Shown here one piece after another: positions 46,222 through 55,880 of a stretch of 64,000 nucleotides of DNA. The DNA lies in contig NZ_JAASHM010000009.1 of NCBI RefSeq assembly GCF_019734195.1, positions 58,585-122,584 on the forward strand, written 5' to 3'. The DNA is from Clostridium sp. K13. Its GTDB lineage: Bacteria > Bacillota > Clostridia > Clostridiales > Clostridiaceae. Below the pieces are notes generated by a model. That model ran no database searches. It had not been told where the DNA came from and saw nothing but the letters and a program-made list of their open reading frames with translations. The position numbers were made by a program, and so were the translations under genes. Within the stretch, counting starts at the first letter, position 1. Each line of letters opens with the position of its first letter.

Positions 46222-46260
46222 AAAAGTTAGGATGTTATCTCCCATCCTAACTTTTATTTT
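46222..46260. terminator. Bidirectional terminator
   Basis: AAAAGTTAGGATG (46222-46234) and CATCCTAACTTTT (46243-46255) form a perfect 13-bp stem with flanking A and T tracts, between the small Cys-rich gene and the M24 peptidase gene. Confidence 0.85.
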
Positions 46261-48017
46261 TATATTTCTCTAGTTTCTATCTTTAATAACTCTTTTTCTT
46301 CATTATTTAAATAAGGGCTTAATTTTTCATAAACCTTTTTATGATAATTATTTAACCATTCTTTCTCATCATTATTTAATAATGTTACATCTACTCCATT
46401 TAAATCTATAGGACAATATGATATTGTTTCAAATCTATAGAACTCTCCACAATCATTACTTTCCTCTCTAACAACTACCATAATATTTTCAATTCTTATT
46501 CCAAACTTACCTTCTTTATAAATACCTGGTTCATTAGTTAATATCATTCCTGGTTCTAAAGGAACCGTATTTCCATTTGGTCTTATTCCTTGTGGCCCTT
46601 CATGAACATTTAAGAAAAACCCAACGCCATGTCCTGTTCCACATTTATAATCTAATCCTTTTTCCCATAATGGTCCTCTAGCTAAAACATCTAAATTACA
46701 CCCAGTAGCACCTTTTAAGAATTTAGCTTTTGATAGATTAATATGACCTTTTAATACTAAAGTAAAATCTCTCTTTTCTTCTTCTGTAATATTACCTAAT
46801 ACAAAGGTTCTTGTTATATCAGTAGTTCCATCTAAGTATTGTCCACCTGAGTCTACTAAGAATAAGCCCTCTTCTTTTAATTCATAATCACTTTCAGGAG
46901 TTGCACTATAATGCATCATTGCTGCATGTTCTTTATATCCAGCTATAGTTCCAAAGCTATCACCCTTTGCTAATTCTCCTTGGCTTCTTAATTCTGATAA
47001 CTTTTCACTTGCAGTTATTTCTGTAACCTTTTCTTTTCCTACAGTTTCCTTTAAGTATTTTATAAACTTAACCATAGCAACGCCATCTTTAATATGAGCA
47101 TTTTCAAAGTTAGCTATTTCAACTTTATTTTTTATTGCTTTTAAAGTAGTAGTTATATTTAAATTTTCTTTTATTTCACAAGTTAATAAAGAATATAACT
47201 TAGCATTAACCTTTGCTGGATCTATTAATACTGTTCCTGAAAGCCCTTTTACAGCCTCTTCTATTTCATTATAATCATATATTGATACTAATTGACTCTC
47301 TAATTTTTCTTTTACTTCATTATCAACTTTCTCTTTATTTATATAAAGATTAGCTGTTTCTTCTGTAACTATTGCATAACATAATGCTACTGGATTAAAT
47401 AAAATATCATTTCCTCTAATATTAAAAAGCCATGCTATATCATCTAAAGAAGTTAATAAATAATTTTCAACATTATTTTCCTTCATAGCTTTTCTAACTT
47501 CACTTATTTTTTCACTAGCACTTTTTCCTGCATATATTTCATCATGAATAAAGATTTTATCTTCTGGCAAGCTTGGTCTATCATTCCAAACCTCTTCTAA
47601 TAAATCCTTATCCATATTTATATTAAATTTATTTTTCTTACTTATTTTTAGTAAGTCTTTATATTGATTAGTACTATAACAACTTCCATCAAAGCCTAAG
47701 ACCTCTGACTCTTTAACATTTTTTTCTATCCATTCATTAATAGTGTCATATCCTGGAGTAGCTATTTTCATTAAATCAATTCCAGAGCCTTTTAATTGCT
47801 CAGCTGCTTGTATAAAATACCTTCCATCAGCCCATAATTTAGCTTCATTTTCTCCAACTAATAATGTACCTGCAGAACCAGTAAAACCTGAAACTTCAGC
47901 TCTTCCTCTATAATATTCTGCTACATATTCACTTTGATGTGGATCTGAACTTGGAATTATATAATAATTAATATTATATTTTTTCATAATTTCTCTTAAT
48001 TTATTAAGTTTACTCAT
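46260..48017 (-). CDS. Xaa-Pro aminopeptidase, M24B family
   Basis: A 585-residue cytosolic peptidase. Two creatinase-like N-terminal domains (1-300) precede the pita-bread catalytic domain with HAAMMHYSATPESD, metal Asp residues in LVDSGGQYLDGTTDITRTF, His in GHGVGFFLNVHEGP, and Glu residues in LTNEPGIY and GIRIENI. The length and the three-domain build match the eukaryote-like/clostridial aminopeptidase P of about 590 residues rather than E. coli PepP (440). It removes N-terminal residues before proline using Mn2+ or similar. Confidence 0.92.
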   Translation of the reverse strand: MSKLNKLREIMKKYNINYYIIPSSDPHQSEYVAEYYRGRAEVSGFTGSAGTLLVGENEAKLWADGRYFIQAAEQLKGSGIDLMKIATPGYDTINEWIEKNVKESEVLGFDGSCYSTNQYKDLLKISKKNKFNINMDKDLLEEVWNDRPSLPEDKIFIHDEIYAGKSASEKISEVRKAMKENNVENYLLTSLDDIAWLFNIRGNDILFNPVALCYAIVTEETANLYINKEKVDNEVKEKLESQLVSIYDYNEIEEAVKGLSGTVLIDPAKVNAKLYSLLTCEIKENLNITTTLKAIKNKVEIANFENAHIKDGVAMVKFIKYLKETVGKEKVTEITASEKLSELRSQGELAKGDSFGTIAGYKEHAAMMHYSATPESDYELKEEGLFLVDSGGQYLDGTTDITRTFVLGNITEEEKRDFTLVLKGHINLSKAKFLKGATGCNLDVLARGPLWEKGLDYKCGTGHGVGFFLNVHEGPQGIRPNGNTVPLEPGMILTNEPGIYKEGKFGIRIENIMVVVREESNDCGEFYRFETISYCPIDLNGVDVTLLNNDEKEWLNNYHKKVYEKLSPYLNNEEKELLKIETREI

Positions 48018-48040
48018 GTCTTTTCCCCCTTATTGCTTAT

Positions 48041-48080
48041 AAAAAAAGTAAAGATTATTATATTACACAATCTTTACTTC
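48041..48080 (-). terminator. Terminator of the YibE/F operon
   Basis: AGTAAAGATT (48048-48057) and AATCTTTACT (48069-48078) form a 10-bp stem followed on the minus strand by seven T residues. Confidence 0.75.
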
Positions 48081-48140
48081 CACTAACAATTTTACAATAT
48101 TTTTCTTTCTTTAGGAAACATATTTTTTACTTTTTTATAT

Positions 48141-48950
48141 TTATCCATTGTTTTCTCTTTCTAATTTATCGCATCGAACCTTAATTTTCTTTATAATTTC
48201 ATTATTACCTTTTAACATATATGTTCCAATAAATATACTTATAGGTATTATGAATAAACATCCTATATTAGAAATAGCTAAACTAAATAAATTTTGAAAA
48301 AACTCCTTTGAGTTAATAACACTTGAAAAAGTATAATTATTTTTCATGAATAAAATACTAATCATCATAGTTTCTCCTATGGTAGCAAAGAAAAGTGTAT
48401 TAACTGTTGTTCCTAATATATCTCTTCCAACATTGAATCCCATTTTTATTAATGTATTAGTAGTAACTTCACTATTTATCTCATTAAATTCAAATAATGA
48501 TGATGTTATTGCCATCGCAGTGTCCATAATTGCTCCTAATAAGCTAACTATAATCATACATATCATTAATTGATTCATATTAATATTTACATTTGGAGAT
48601 AAATAAACACTTATATCTGAACTTAAATCTAATTCACTATATCCACCAAAATTAGATTTATTCCCAACAAAATAAATTATAAAACTTAATAGTAAAATAA
48701 CACAAATAACTGAAATAACAGCTGCATAAGTTTTCATATTATGTCCATTTTGATATATTAAAGTTATTTGACAAAACACTATTGTTCCTAAAATAGTTAC
48801 TAATATAGGATTTACTCCTGATATTATAAGATAAATTCCTGATATTAAAGCTATAATATTACATACTACTGCAATAAATGATTTTGCTCCTCTATCCCCT
48901 CCTATGAGAATCATCAATATTAATAATACTACTGCTAATATCAGTATCAT
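48141..48950 (-). CDS. YibE/F-family membrane protein (second of pair)
   Basis: A 269-residue integral membrane protein with about seven hydrophobic segments. The segments IMDTAMAITSSLFEFNE and GFNVGRDILGTTVNTLFFATIGE match the YibE/F family (PF07907). Its start lies within the end of the upstream gene (overlap of 59 bases), so the pair is coupled. Function is unknown; export or membrane homeostasis is often suggested. Confidence 0.8.
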   Translation of the reverse strand: MILILAVVLLILMILIGGDRGAKSFIAVVCNIIALISGIYLIISGVNPILVTILGTIVFCQITLIYQNGHNMKTYAAVISVICVILLLSFIIYFVGNKSNFGGYSELDLSSDISVYLSPNVNINMNQLMICMIIVSLLGAIMDTAMAITSSLFEFNEINSEVTTNTLIKMGFNVGRDILGTTVNTLFFATIGETMMISILFMKNNYTFSSVINSKEFFQNLFSLAISNIGCLFIIPISIFIGTYMLKGNNEIIKKIKVRCDKLERENNG

Positions 48951-50067
48951 CTTTACTCAATCCTTTCCTAAAAAATAATACTGCAACTAAAGCAGATATT
49001 GGCACAGCCATAACTATTCCTATAGATCCTATTAAAAATCTAACTATTTCAAAGGAAATATCAAATTGAATTAAGCTTGGTAGCTTATAACCATTAATTA
49101 TCTTTAATATTACAATTGATAAACTTCCTCCTATATAAGAAAACATTAAAACATTTATCATAGTTCCCATAATATCATGTCCGATTTCTCTTATTGATTT
49201 AATTAATTGCTTTATACTTATGGAATTTAATGAGTTAACTAACTCATTAACTGCTGAATTTATTGTTATACTTACATCCATAACTGCACCTAAGCAACCT
49301 ATTATTACTCCTGATAAAAATATATTTTCTATATCATTAGGCCCTGCAATATAATCCATTAATTCATAGTGCAAATCGCCCCCATAAATAATAGCTAATT
49401 TATATAATCCAAATATTAAAAATGTAGTTATAAGAGTTGAAATTATGGCTCCTATATTCTTTTTTGAAAATCCTCCAAGAAGTAATAAAGTTACTACACT
49501 AAAGAAAATTATCATAATTAAGTTTATCAACATAAAATCATTTCCGTTAATATATAACTTTATAAAATATATAAATGCAGCTATATTAGCAACTAATGTG
49601 GCTAAGGTATAAACTCCAAATTTTCCCGAAACTAAAATAATAGTGATAATAAAAATTCCTACAAGCAATACTATATACTTATCTCTTTTAAGACCGTTAA
49701 TACTTCCCTGTAACTCTTCATTACCTTTTTTGATACTTACAAATAAATCATCACCTTTTTTGTATTTTTCATTTTTAAGCATAGATGATGAATATGTATT
49801 TTTTAAAGTAATAATTTCACCTTTATACTCTCCGTTTTTTAATTTTGCTGTAATAATCTGATTAAAATATTTTTCTTCTCTTCCATTAGGTCCATCTTCA
49901 ACCTTTAAGTATTCATCAGTAATACTTATAACTTTTGCAATATCTGATTTATACATATTGTAATTATTACTGCTCCATATAAATATAGCAATAAATATTA
50001 CTACTAATATTAAGCTTATAATAAATTTTATTTTATTATTTTCTATGTATTTTTTTAGTTTTTCCAT
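48892..50067 (-). CDS. YibE/F-family membrane protein (first of pair)
   Basis: A 391-residue membrane protein. One N-terminal helix (about 14-32) anchors an extracytoplasmic domain of about 90 residues (KVISITDEYLKVEDGPNG ... ITLKNTYSS), followed by about seven hydrophobic segments with AVMDVSITINSAVNELVN and REIGHDIMGTMINVLMF, the family signature. The following gene repeats the same core without the extra domain, suggesting that the two form a heteromeric membrane complex. AAAGGAGTATT precedes the start. Confidence 0.85.
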   Translation of the reverse strand: MEKLKKYIENNKIKFIISLILVVIFIAIFIWSSNNYNMYKSDIAKVISITDEYLKVEDGPNGREEKYFNQIITAKLKNGEYKGEIITLKNTYSSSMLKNEKYKKGDDLFVSIKKGNEELQGSINGLKRDKYIVLLVGIFIITIILVSGKFGVYTLATLVANIAAFIYFIKLYINGNDFMLINLIMIIFFSVVTLLLLGGFSKKNIGAIISTLITTFLIFGLYKLAIIYGGDLHYELMDYIAGPNDIENIFLSGVIIGCLGAVMDVSITINSAVNELVNSLNSISIKQLIKSIREIGHDIMGTMINVLMFSYIGGSLSIVILKIINGYKLPSLIQFDISFEIVRFLIGSIGIVMAVPISALVAVLFFRKGLSKDDTDISSSIINIDDSHRRG

Positions 50068-50149
50068 AATACTCCTTTCATAATTTTATCTCCTTTTTTT
50101 ATCTACCTCTAAATTGTATAATCTTTAAAAATATAAATCAAATTAAAGT

Positions 50150-50180
50150 AAAAAGTTGAGAATATTTCTATCCTCAACCT
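50150..50180 (-). terminator. Terminator of yqeY-like gene
   Basis: GTTGAG (50155-50160) and CTCAAC (50173-50178) pair; on the minus strand TTTTTACTTTAA follows. It lies 17 bases past the stop. Confidence 0.7.
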
Positions 50181-50196
50181 TCTTACACCAATTATT

Positions 50197-50634
50197 TTAT
50201 CCTAATATTGCCTTTACCATAGGATTAATTTTAGCTCTATCAAACTTACCATTTACCATTGGCATAATTTCTTTCATTATTTTACCCATATCTTTAGCAG
50301 TATAGTTACCATTAGTAATAATTTCTTTTAACATAGCACTAACTTCTTCTTCAGTTAATTGCTTTGGTAAGTATGGAGTTAAAACTTCAAGTGCAAAGTT
50401 TCCTTCTGATATTTTATCTGCATCATTAGCTTTAACAGCATATTCTAAAGCTTCTTTAGTTTGCTTTATGCTTTTTTCTATAATTTTAATAACATTTTCA
50501 TCTGGAATGTCTTCTCTGTTATTAACTTCATATGCTTTAATTTCTGAATTAACTAATCTTAAAACACTTACTCTTGCCTTATCTCTTGCTTTCATTGCAG
50601 CTATTTCGTCTTTTTTTAATGTTTCTTTTAACAT
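50197..50634 (-). CDS. yqeY: GatB/YqeY domain-containing protein
   Basis: A 145-residue protein, full length for the YqeY family (about 147). It begins MLKETLKKDEIAAMKARDKARVSVLRLV and has the all-helical tail domain related to the C-terminus of GatB (LPKQLTEEEVSAMLKEII, GKIMKEIMPMVNGKFD). The GatB tail recognises the tRNA elbow; YqeY is thought to bind tRNA or act in translation quality, but its job is unproven. No Shine-Dalgarno sequence is visible; instead a perfect palindrome (50645-50663) sits just upstream of the start. Confidence 0.88.
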   Translation of the reverse strand: MLKETLKKDEIAAMKARDKARVSVLRLVNSEIKAYEVNNREDIPDENVIKIIEKSIKQTKEALEYAVKANDADKISEGNFALEVLTPYLPKQLTEEEVSAMLKEIITNGNYTAKDMGKIMKEIMPMVNGKFDRAKINPMVKAILG

Positions 50635-50644
50635 ATTTATTATA

Positions 50645-50663
50645 GTTAGTTATTATAACTAAC
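50645..50663. promoter_or_regulatory. Palindrome directly upstream of yqeY start
   Basis: GTTAGTTA-TTA-TAACTAAC is an 8-bp perfect stem 11 bases upstream of the yqeY start codon, where a ribosome binding site is expected but absent. It could be an operator or an mRNA hairpin. Confidence 0.4.
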
Positions 50664-50812
50664 CTACCCTCGCTTTCATCTTTATACTTCTAAGTAAATT
50701 ATACCAGTTTTATACTCAAAATCAAATTTATCCAAAATCTATTATATACAACTTTAAATGATTTTATTATTAATGTAATATATACATAATAAGTAAATAC
50801 AAAGTTTATTAC

Positions 50813-51385
50813 CTAATAGATAAATTTACTAAACTCATACTCATTATAAAATAGTGACATTACTGCAATTCCATTTGCTCCACCTTCAATTACTTTCATA
50901 TAGTTATCTGAATTTATCCCACCTAAAGCAATTATATCGCAATTAACATATTTTCTAAGTTCACTTATGAACTCCACTCCTTTAGGTTCTAATCCTTCTT
51001 TACACTTAGTTTCAAAAATATGTGAAGCAAGAATATATTTAGCTCCCTTACTATAGGCTAATTTTCCCTCTTCAACATTATGAACAGATACTCCTACATT
51101 GTAATCAACTTCTCCTAAAGCCATAAAATCATTAAATGAAAGTTGAATTGTCTTTTCATTAACTTCATTAAAAACCTTAAGCTTTGAATTAATTATTATT
51201 TCTGTATTAGGTGCTAACTCCTTAACCTTATAATAAAGCTTCTTATATTCTTCATCATTTAAATCTTTTTCTCTAAGTATAATTTTTATATTATTATAAC
51301 CTGCAACATTTTTTATTACCTCAAAGTACTTTTCTTCACTTGCTAAAGCTCTATTAGTTATAAAATAAATAGGAATACTAATCAT
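50813..51385 (-). CDS. thiE: Thiamine phosphate synthase / TenI-like protein
   Basis: A 190-residue TIM-barrel protein, short against ThiE (about 210). [26 protein letters not shown] and [13 protein letters not shown] match ThiE/TenI. ThiE joins HMP-diphosphate and thiazole phosphate, while TenI isomerises the thiazole; the N-terminal diphosphate-site residues are not clear here and the enzyme may be the TenI type. Its start overlaps the end of thiC by 8 bases, and it is the last gene of the thiamine operon. Confidence 0.8.
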   Translation of the reverse strand: MISIPIYFITNRALASEEKYFEVIKNVAGYNNIKIILREKDLNDEEYKKLYYKVKELAPNTEIIINSKLKVFNEVNEKTIQLSFNDFMALGEVDYNVGVSVHNVEEGKLAYSKGAKYILASHIFETKCKEGLEPKGVEFISELRKYVNCDIIALGGINSDNYMKVIEGGANGIAVMSLFYNEYEFSKFIY

Positions 51386-52682
51386 TGATTACTAACTCTT
51401 CCCCATTTAATATTTTCTTCATAGTTCTCATTGAACACATCTTTCCACACATTGAGCAACTTTCTTCATCATGTGGTTTAGATTCTGCTCTATATCTTCT
51501 TGCCTTTTCTGGATCTATAGCTAAATCAAACATCTTTTCCCAATTAATATCAGCTCTAGCTTGACTCATTTCATTATCCCAATTTCTAGCTCCCTTAACT
51601 CCCTTTGCAATGTCTGCTGCATGGGCAGCTATTTTAGATGCTATTATGCCTTCCTTCATATCTTCTAAATTAGGTAACCTTAAATGCTCTGCTGGAGTTA
51701 CATAGCATAAAAAGTCAGCTCCATAAGTTGCAGCAATAGCTCCACCAATTGCAGAAGTAATATGATCATATCCTGGTGCTACATCTGTAACTAATGGTCC
51801 TAAAACATAGAAAGGTGCTCCATGACATAATCTCTTTTGCATAACCATATTAGCCTCTATTTCATTAATAGCCATATGCCCAGGCCCCTCAATAATAACT
51901 TGTACATTCTTTTCCCATGCTCTTTTTGTAAGCTCCCCTAAAGTTATAAGTTCCTTAATTTGAGATGCATCTGAAGCATCATTTATTGAACCTGGCCTTA
52001 ATGCATCACCTAAAGATAATGTAATATCATATTTTGCACAAATATCTAATAGGTCATCATAATATTCAAAGAATGGATTTTCAGCATTATTCAACTCCAT
52101 CCAAGCAAATAAAAGTGATCCACCTCTTGATACTACATTAGTTAATCTTTTATTTCTTTTTACTGTTTCAACAGCTTCTCTATTTAAACCAGCATGAATA
52201 GTTACAAAGTCAACTCCATCTTGTCCATGTTTTTCAACTACATCAAGAAATTCTTTTGCAGTTAGGTCCTTTAAATCTTTATCATAATATCCTAAAGCAT
52301 CATATATTGGAACTGTTCCAAGCATTGCAGTAGACATTTCTACTATAGTTTTTCTCATTTCTGCTGTTTTACCATAGTTAGATAAATCCATTATTGCTTC
52401 TGCTTTCATTTCTAAAGCAGTTCTAACCTTATCTAATTCCTTTTCACAGTCACAACAATCCTTTGATATACCTAAATTAACATTTATTTTAGTTCTTAGA
52501 CCTTGTCCAACTCCTTCTGGACTTAAAGTCTTATGATTTTTATTAGCTGGAATTGCTACTTTTCCTTCTGCTACTAATGCTCTTATTTCCTCTACTGACT
52601 TACCTTCCTTAATAGCTACTATTTTCATAGCTTCTGTTATAATTCCCTTTTTGGCTGCATCCATTTGTGTTGTATAATTCAT
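51378..52682 (-). CDS. thiC: Phosphomethylpyrimidine synthase ThiC
   Basis: A 434-residue radical SAM enzyme that rearranges 5-aminoimidazole ribotide to HMP phosphate. [19 protein letters not shown] segment ([15 protein letters not shown]), [18 protein letters not shown], and the C-terminal cluster ligands C409, C412 and C416 (SCSMCGKMC) are present. It is the short anaerobe form without the long N-terminal extension of E. coli ThiC. GGGGGAGTGAAG precedes the start; it lies 12 bases after thiH. Confidence 0.96.
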   Translation of the reverse strand: MNYTTQMDAAKKGIITEAMKIVAIKEGKSVEEIRALVAEGKVAIPANKNHKTLSPEGVGQGLRTKINVNLGISKDCCDCEKELDKVRTALEMKAEAIMDLSNYGKTAEMRKTIVEMSTAMLGTVPIYDALGYYDKDLKDLTAKEFLDVVEKHGQDGVDFVTIHAGLNREAVETVKRNKRLTNVVSRGGSLLFAWMELNNAENPFFEYYDDLLDICAKYDITLSLGDALRPGSINDASDASQIKELITLGELTKRAWEKNVQVIIEGPGHMAINEIEANMVMQKRLCHGAPFYVLGPLVTDVAPGYDHITSAIGGAIAATYGADFLCYVTPAEHLRLPNLEDMKEGIIASKIAAHAADIAKGVKGARNWDNEMSQARADINWEKMFDLAIDPEKARRYRAESKPHDEESCSMCGKMCSMRTMKKILNGEELVIND

Positions 52683-52694
52683 TCTTCACTCCCC

Positions 52695-53798
52695 CTAAAT
52701 TCTTTCCCAATCTTTTAATATAGGCTGATACCCAACTTTTTTTATCATAGTAATAATTTCTTGTACTGAACTTTCATCATTTATATCAAACTGTGCTGTA
52801 CCCGCATTTTTAAGTGTATGTCCACCTACCTCAGTAGAAACTCCAGCACTCATTTTTGTAACACCAAAAGGTATTATATGTCTTCTCATATCTTCATTTT
52901 CTCTTGTAGAAATATTCATCCCACACTGTGGTGCAAATAATCTATAGGCTAAAAGAATTTGAACCATTTGTTTATCATTAACACCTTTTATTTCTGATAA
53001 CCCACCTTTACAAGGCCTTATTCTTGGTGGTGAATAAGTTATATCACACTGTGGATATTTTCTTCTTAAATATTCTCCATGTAATGCTGTGAAAAATGCA
53101 TCTTTTCTAAAATCAGCTAGTCCTAAAAGAGCTCCTATGCTTATACTCTTCATTCCAGCTATTGCTCCTCTTTCTGGACCATCTAATCTATATTTGTAAT
53201 TTTTCTTTGGTCCTGCTAAATGAACTTCATCATATACCTTTTCATCATAAGTTTCTTGATATATAGTAAGCCCTTCTGCACCAGCATTAACTACTTCTTT
53301 ATACTGCTCTACAGTCATAGGCCATACTTCCATAGTTATTGATGGAAAATATTCTTTTATTACATTAATTGCATCAACTATATAATCTAATGGTGAATGC
53401 TCCTGACTTTCACCAGTTAATAATATAAGATGCCTACATCCTTCTTCTGCTATAGCTGCTGCTTCATTTTTTATTTCTTCCATATTTAATTTTCTTCTAT
53501 TAATAGAATTTTCAATATTATATCCACAATATTTACATTTATTCACACAGTAATTTGAAATGTACATTGGCGTATATAATAAAACAGTTCTACCAAAATA
53601 CTGTAAACTTAATTGAACAGCCTTTTCTGCCATTTCTTCTAAATGAGTTGCTGCCTTAGGTGATAATAAATTTAATAAATCCTCATGACTTAAACTTCTC
53701 TCATTAATACTCCTTCTAATATCATCATGAGTTACTTTTTCAAAGTATCCTTGAAAATCAAAATCTCTATATTTTTCTATAACACTATAAAAACTCAA
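52695..53798 (-). CDS. thiH: 2-iminoacetate synthase ThiH
   Basis: A 367-residue radical SAM enzyme that cleaves tyrosine to dehydroglycine for the thiazole ring. The cluster motif CX3CX2C is at C84, C88 and C91 (YCVNKCKYCGY). MEVWPMTVEQYKEV and GLTIYQETYD are ThiH signatures. The start is TTG, set by AAGGAGATGAC about 11 bases upstream. The presence of ThiH rather than ThiO fits an anaerobe. Confidence 0.95.
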   Translation of the reverse strand: MSFYSVIEKYRDFDFQGYFEKVTHDDIRRSINERSLSHEDLLNLLSPKAATHLEEMAEKAVQLSLQYFGRTVLLYTPMYISNYCVNKCKYCGYNIENSINRRKLNMEEIKNEAAAIAEEGCRHLILLTGESQEHSPLDYIVDAINVIKEYFPSITMEVWPMTVEQYKEVVNAGAEGLTIYQETYDEKVYDEVHLAGPKKNYKYRLDGPERGAIAGMKSISIGALLGLADFRKDAFFTALHGEYLRRKYPQCDITYSPPRIRPCKGGLSEIKGVNDKQMVQILLAYRLFAPQCGMNISTRENEDMRRHIIPFGVTKMSAGVSTEVGGHTLKNAGTAQFDINDESSVQEIITMIKKVGYQPILKDWERI

Positions 53799-53813
53799 AA
53801 CTTAGTCATCTCC

Positions 53814-54581
53814 TTAATCTAAAAATCCTGTTAAAGGTGATGATGCATTTGCTTCTTTAGATACTGTTCCAAACTTAGATAAATAAGCAAGTCTTCCTGC
53901 TTCAACTGCCATTGAAAATGCCTTTGCCATATTAGCTGGATTTTTAGATGATGCTATAGCTGTATTAACAAGACATGCTGCCGCTCCCATTTCCATAGCC
54001 TCCATAGCTTGTGATGGCTTTCCTATTCCAGCATCAACTATTATAGGAATATCTAATTCATCAATCATAATTTGAATAAGTTCTTTTGTTCTAATACCTC
54101 TATTACTTCCAATTGGTGCCCCAAGAGGCATAACTGCTGCAGCTCCAGCTTCTATAAGTCTTCTTCCTGCATAAAGGTCTGGACACATATAAGGTAATAC
54201 AATAAAACCTTCATCTGCTAATATTTTAGTTGCCTTTATTGTTTCTTCATTATCTGGAAGTAAATATTTTGAATCACTAATAACCTCAATTTTTATCCAA
54301 TTCCCACAACCTAAAGCTCTTGCTATTCTTGCAATTCTTACAGCTTCTTCTGCACTTCTAGCTCCTGATGTATTTGGAAGTAATATTACATCCTTTGGTA
54401 TATTAGAAAGAATATCTTCTTCCTTATGATCTAAATCAACTCTTCTTACTGCTAAAGTAATAACCTGTGATCCACTATTTTCTAATACATCTTTAATTAA
54501 ATCATTTGAAGGATACTTTCCTGTTCCAACAAATAGTCTATTATTAAGTTCAACTCCACCTATAACTAATTTATCACTCAT
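53814..54581 (-). CDS. thiG: Thiazole synthase ThiG
   Basis: A 255-residue TIM-barrel enzyme. [23 protein letters not shown] and the Schiff-base lysine K97 in [10 protein letters not shown] are visible, with [21 protein letters not shown]. It condenses deoxyxylulose phosphate, dehydroglycine and the ThiS thiocarboxylate into the thiazole. GGGGGAGTAG precedes the ATG, and it follows thiF by three bases. Confidence 0.96.
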   Translation of the reverse strand: MSDKLVIGGVELNNRLFVGTGKYPSNDLIKDVLENSGSQVITLAVRRVDLDHKEEDILSNIPKDVILLPNTSGARSAEEAVRIARIARALGCGNWIKIEVISDSKYLLPDNEETIKATKILADEGFIVLPYMCPDLYAGRRLIEAGAAAVMPLGAPIGSNRGIRTKELIQIMIDELDIPIIVDAGIGKPSQAMEAMEMGAAACLVNTAIASSKNPANMAKAFSMAVEAGRLAYLSKFGTVSKEANASSPLTGFLD

Positions 54582-54584
54582 TTT

Positions 54585-55391
54585 CTACTCCCCCTCTTCT
54601 CCTAAAATAATTCGTAGTGCACAATTTGCCATATGATTCGCACAAATAGCTACCCTTGGTGCCATAAGACCACTTCCTTCTTTAGCCTCATTTACACCAT
54701 CTCCACATATATAAAATTTATTATTTATTTTTCTTGTTATTATTTCATTTGAAGGATAATAACTTGCCATTCCTGATGATGCTATTAAAACCTTATCTCT
54801 CATCTCAGTAAGTACAATATTACTTAATTCTGCTTTACATTCTGGATTATCAAAAGCTTCAAATATTATATCTACATCATTGAAAGTTTCTTTTATATTT
54901 TCTTTACTTAATTTTTTTATAATTGGAATAACTTCAATAAAAGGATTAACTTCTTCTAAAGTTCTTTTAAGTGCAGTGACCTTATAATCCCCAATATCTT
55001 TAATATAATATTGTTGCCTATTTAAGTTTGACGGCTCAACTATATCAAAATCTACAACTTTAATATTTATTACTCCAAGCCTAGCTAAAGATAATGCAAT
55101 ATTAGAACCTAACCCACCTGCCCCTGCTATTCCTATAGAAATATTTTTAACTATCTCATAAACCTTTGGTGTATGCCTAGCTACTAATAATGCTTCTAGC
55201 TCTTCCTTTTTAGGTATCTCTCCTCTTTTAATAAATGAAATACTATCTCCATCCTTAAGTAATTTATCTTCTTTTATTGGAAACCCATTTAAAATTATTA
55301 TGTCTGCTTCTGGTTTAATTCCTTCTCTAAGCTTAAAACAAGAAATTCCTTCAAAAACTTCACTATACTGTTCATTAACCTTAATCCTCAC
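54585..55391 (-). CDS. thiF: ThiS adenylyltransferase ThiF with N-terminal ThiS-like domain
   Basis: A 268-residue E1-like enzyme that adenylates the ThiS C-terminus. The first 60 residues (IILNGFPIKEDKLLKDGDSISFIKRG) look like a ThiS/ubiquitin-fold domain lacking the terminal Gly-Gly, then the Rossmann core carries GAGGLGSN (90-97) and the Asp-containing VDFDIVEPSNLNRQQY. The zinc CxxC pairs of E. coli ThiF are absent. The start is GTG behind AGGAGGTGGAAT. Fusion of a degenerate carrier to its activating enzyme is seen in clostridia and may help dock ThiS. Confidence 0.9.
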   Translation of the reverse strand: MRIKVNEQYSEVFEGISCFKLREGIKPEADIIILNGFPIKEDKLLKDGDSISFIKRGEIPKKEELEALLVARHTPKVYEIVKNISIGIAGAGGLGSNIALSLARLGVINIKVVDFDIVEPSNLNRQQYYIKDIGDYKVTALKRTLEEVNPFIEVIPIIKKLSKENIKETFNDVDIIFEAFDNPECKAELSNIVLTEMRDKVLIASSGMASYYPSNEIITRKINNKFYICGDGVNEAKEGSGLMAPRVAICANHMANCALRIILGEEGE

Positions 55392-55411
55392 ATTCCACCT
55401 CCTAACTGATT

Positions 55412-55606
55412 TTATCCTCCCCCAACAAAAGAAATAACCTCTATAGTGTCATCTTCATTTAAATTTACATTACCGAAATCTTCCTTAGAAACTATCACTC
55501 CATTAAGCTCAATTACTACTCTATCCTTATTTACCTTTAATTTATCTAATAACTCTATTATGTTATTGATATTTTTAAAGTTCATTTCACTACCATTTAC
55601 TTTCAC
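55412..55606 (-). CDS. thiS: Sulfur carrier protein ThiS
   Basis: 64 residues from GTG at 55606, five bases after GGAGGTGA; a reading from ATG at 55621 would start inside that site. It has the ubiquitin-like fold of ThiS (KVNGSEMNFKNI, VVIELNGVIVSKEDF, DDTIEVISFVGGG) and ends in Gly-Gly-Gly, so the terminal glycine is available for adenylation and thiocarboxylation. First gene of the thiamine operon, downstream of the TPP riboswitch. Confidence 0.92.
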   Translation of the reverse strand: MKVNGSEMNFKNINNIIELLDKLKVNKDRVVIELNGVIVSKEDFGNVNLNEDDTIEVISFVGGG

Positions 55607-55657
55607 TACCTTCACCTCCATCTACATTAGCCCCATGGGCATACTATATTAGTAAAC

Positions 55658-55686
55658 AAAAAAAAACTGCACCAATAGCGGTACAG
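55658..55686 (-). terminator. Attenuator terminator of the thi operon
   Basis: On the minus strand CTGTACC-GCTATT-GGTGCAG is followed by nine T residues. It lies between the TPP riboswitch and thiS, as expected for ligand-induced transcription termination. Confidence 0.85.
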
Positions 55687-55730
55687 CTTTTAAACTCAAA
55701 TATAAAATTTCTAAATATACTTTATTTTAA

Positions 55731-55809
55731 CGCTTCCCTCCGCTGGTATTAACCATATCAGGTTCATAGGGTTAGGATTTCTCCCTCTCAGCCATAAGGC
55801 ACCCCTAGC
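55731..55809 (-). promoter_or_regulatory. TPP riboswitch (THI element)
   Basis: The minus-strand sequence contains the conserved TPP-aptamer blocks in order: AGGGGTGCC, GGCTGAGAGGG, ACCCT, ATGAACCTGAT, TGGTTAATACCAGCG and GAGGGAAGC. It lies upstream of the attenuator and thiSFGHCE and should shut the operon off when thiamine diphosphate is abundant. Confidence 0.97.
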
Positions 55810-55880
55810 ATTTTTATTCTCTTTTAACTTTATTTTACTATTTAAGATATACTTTTTCAACATTTTTCCAAAATATTTTT

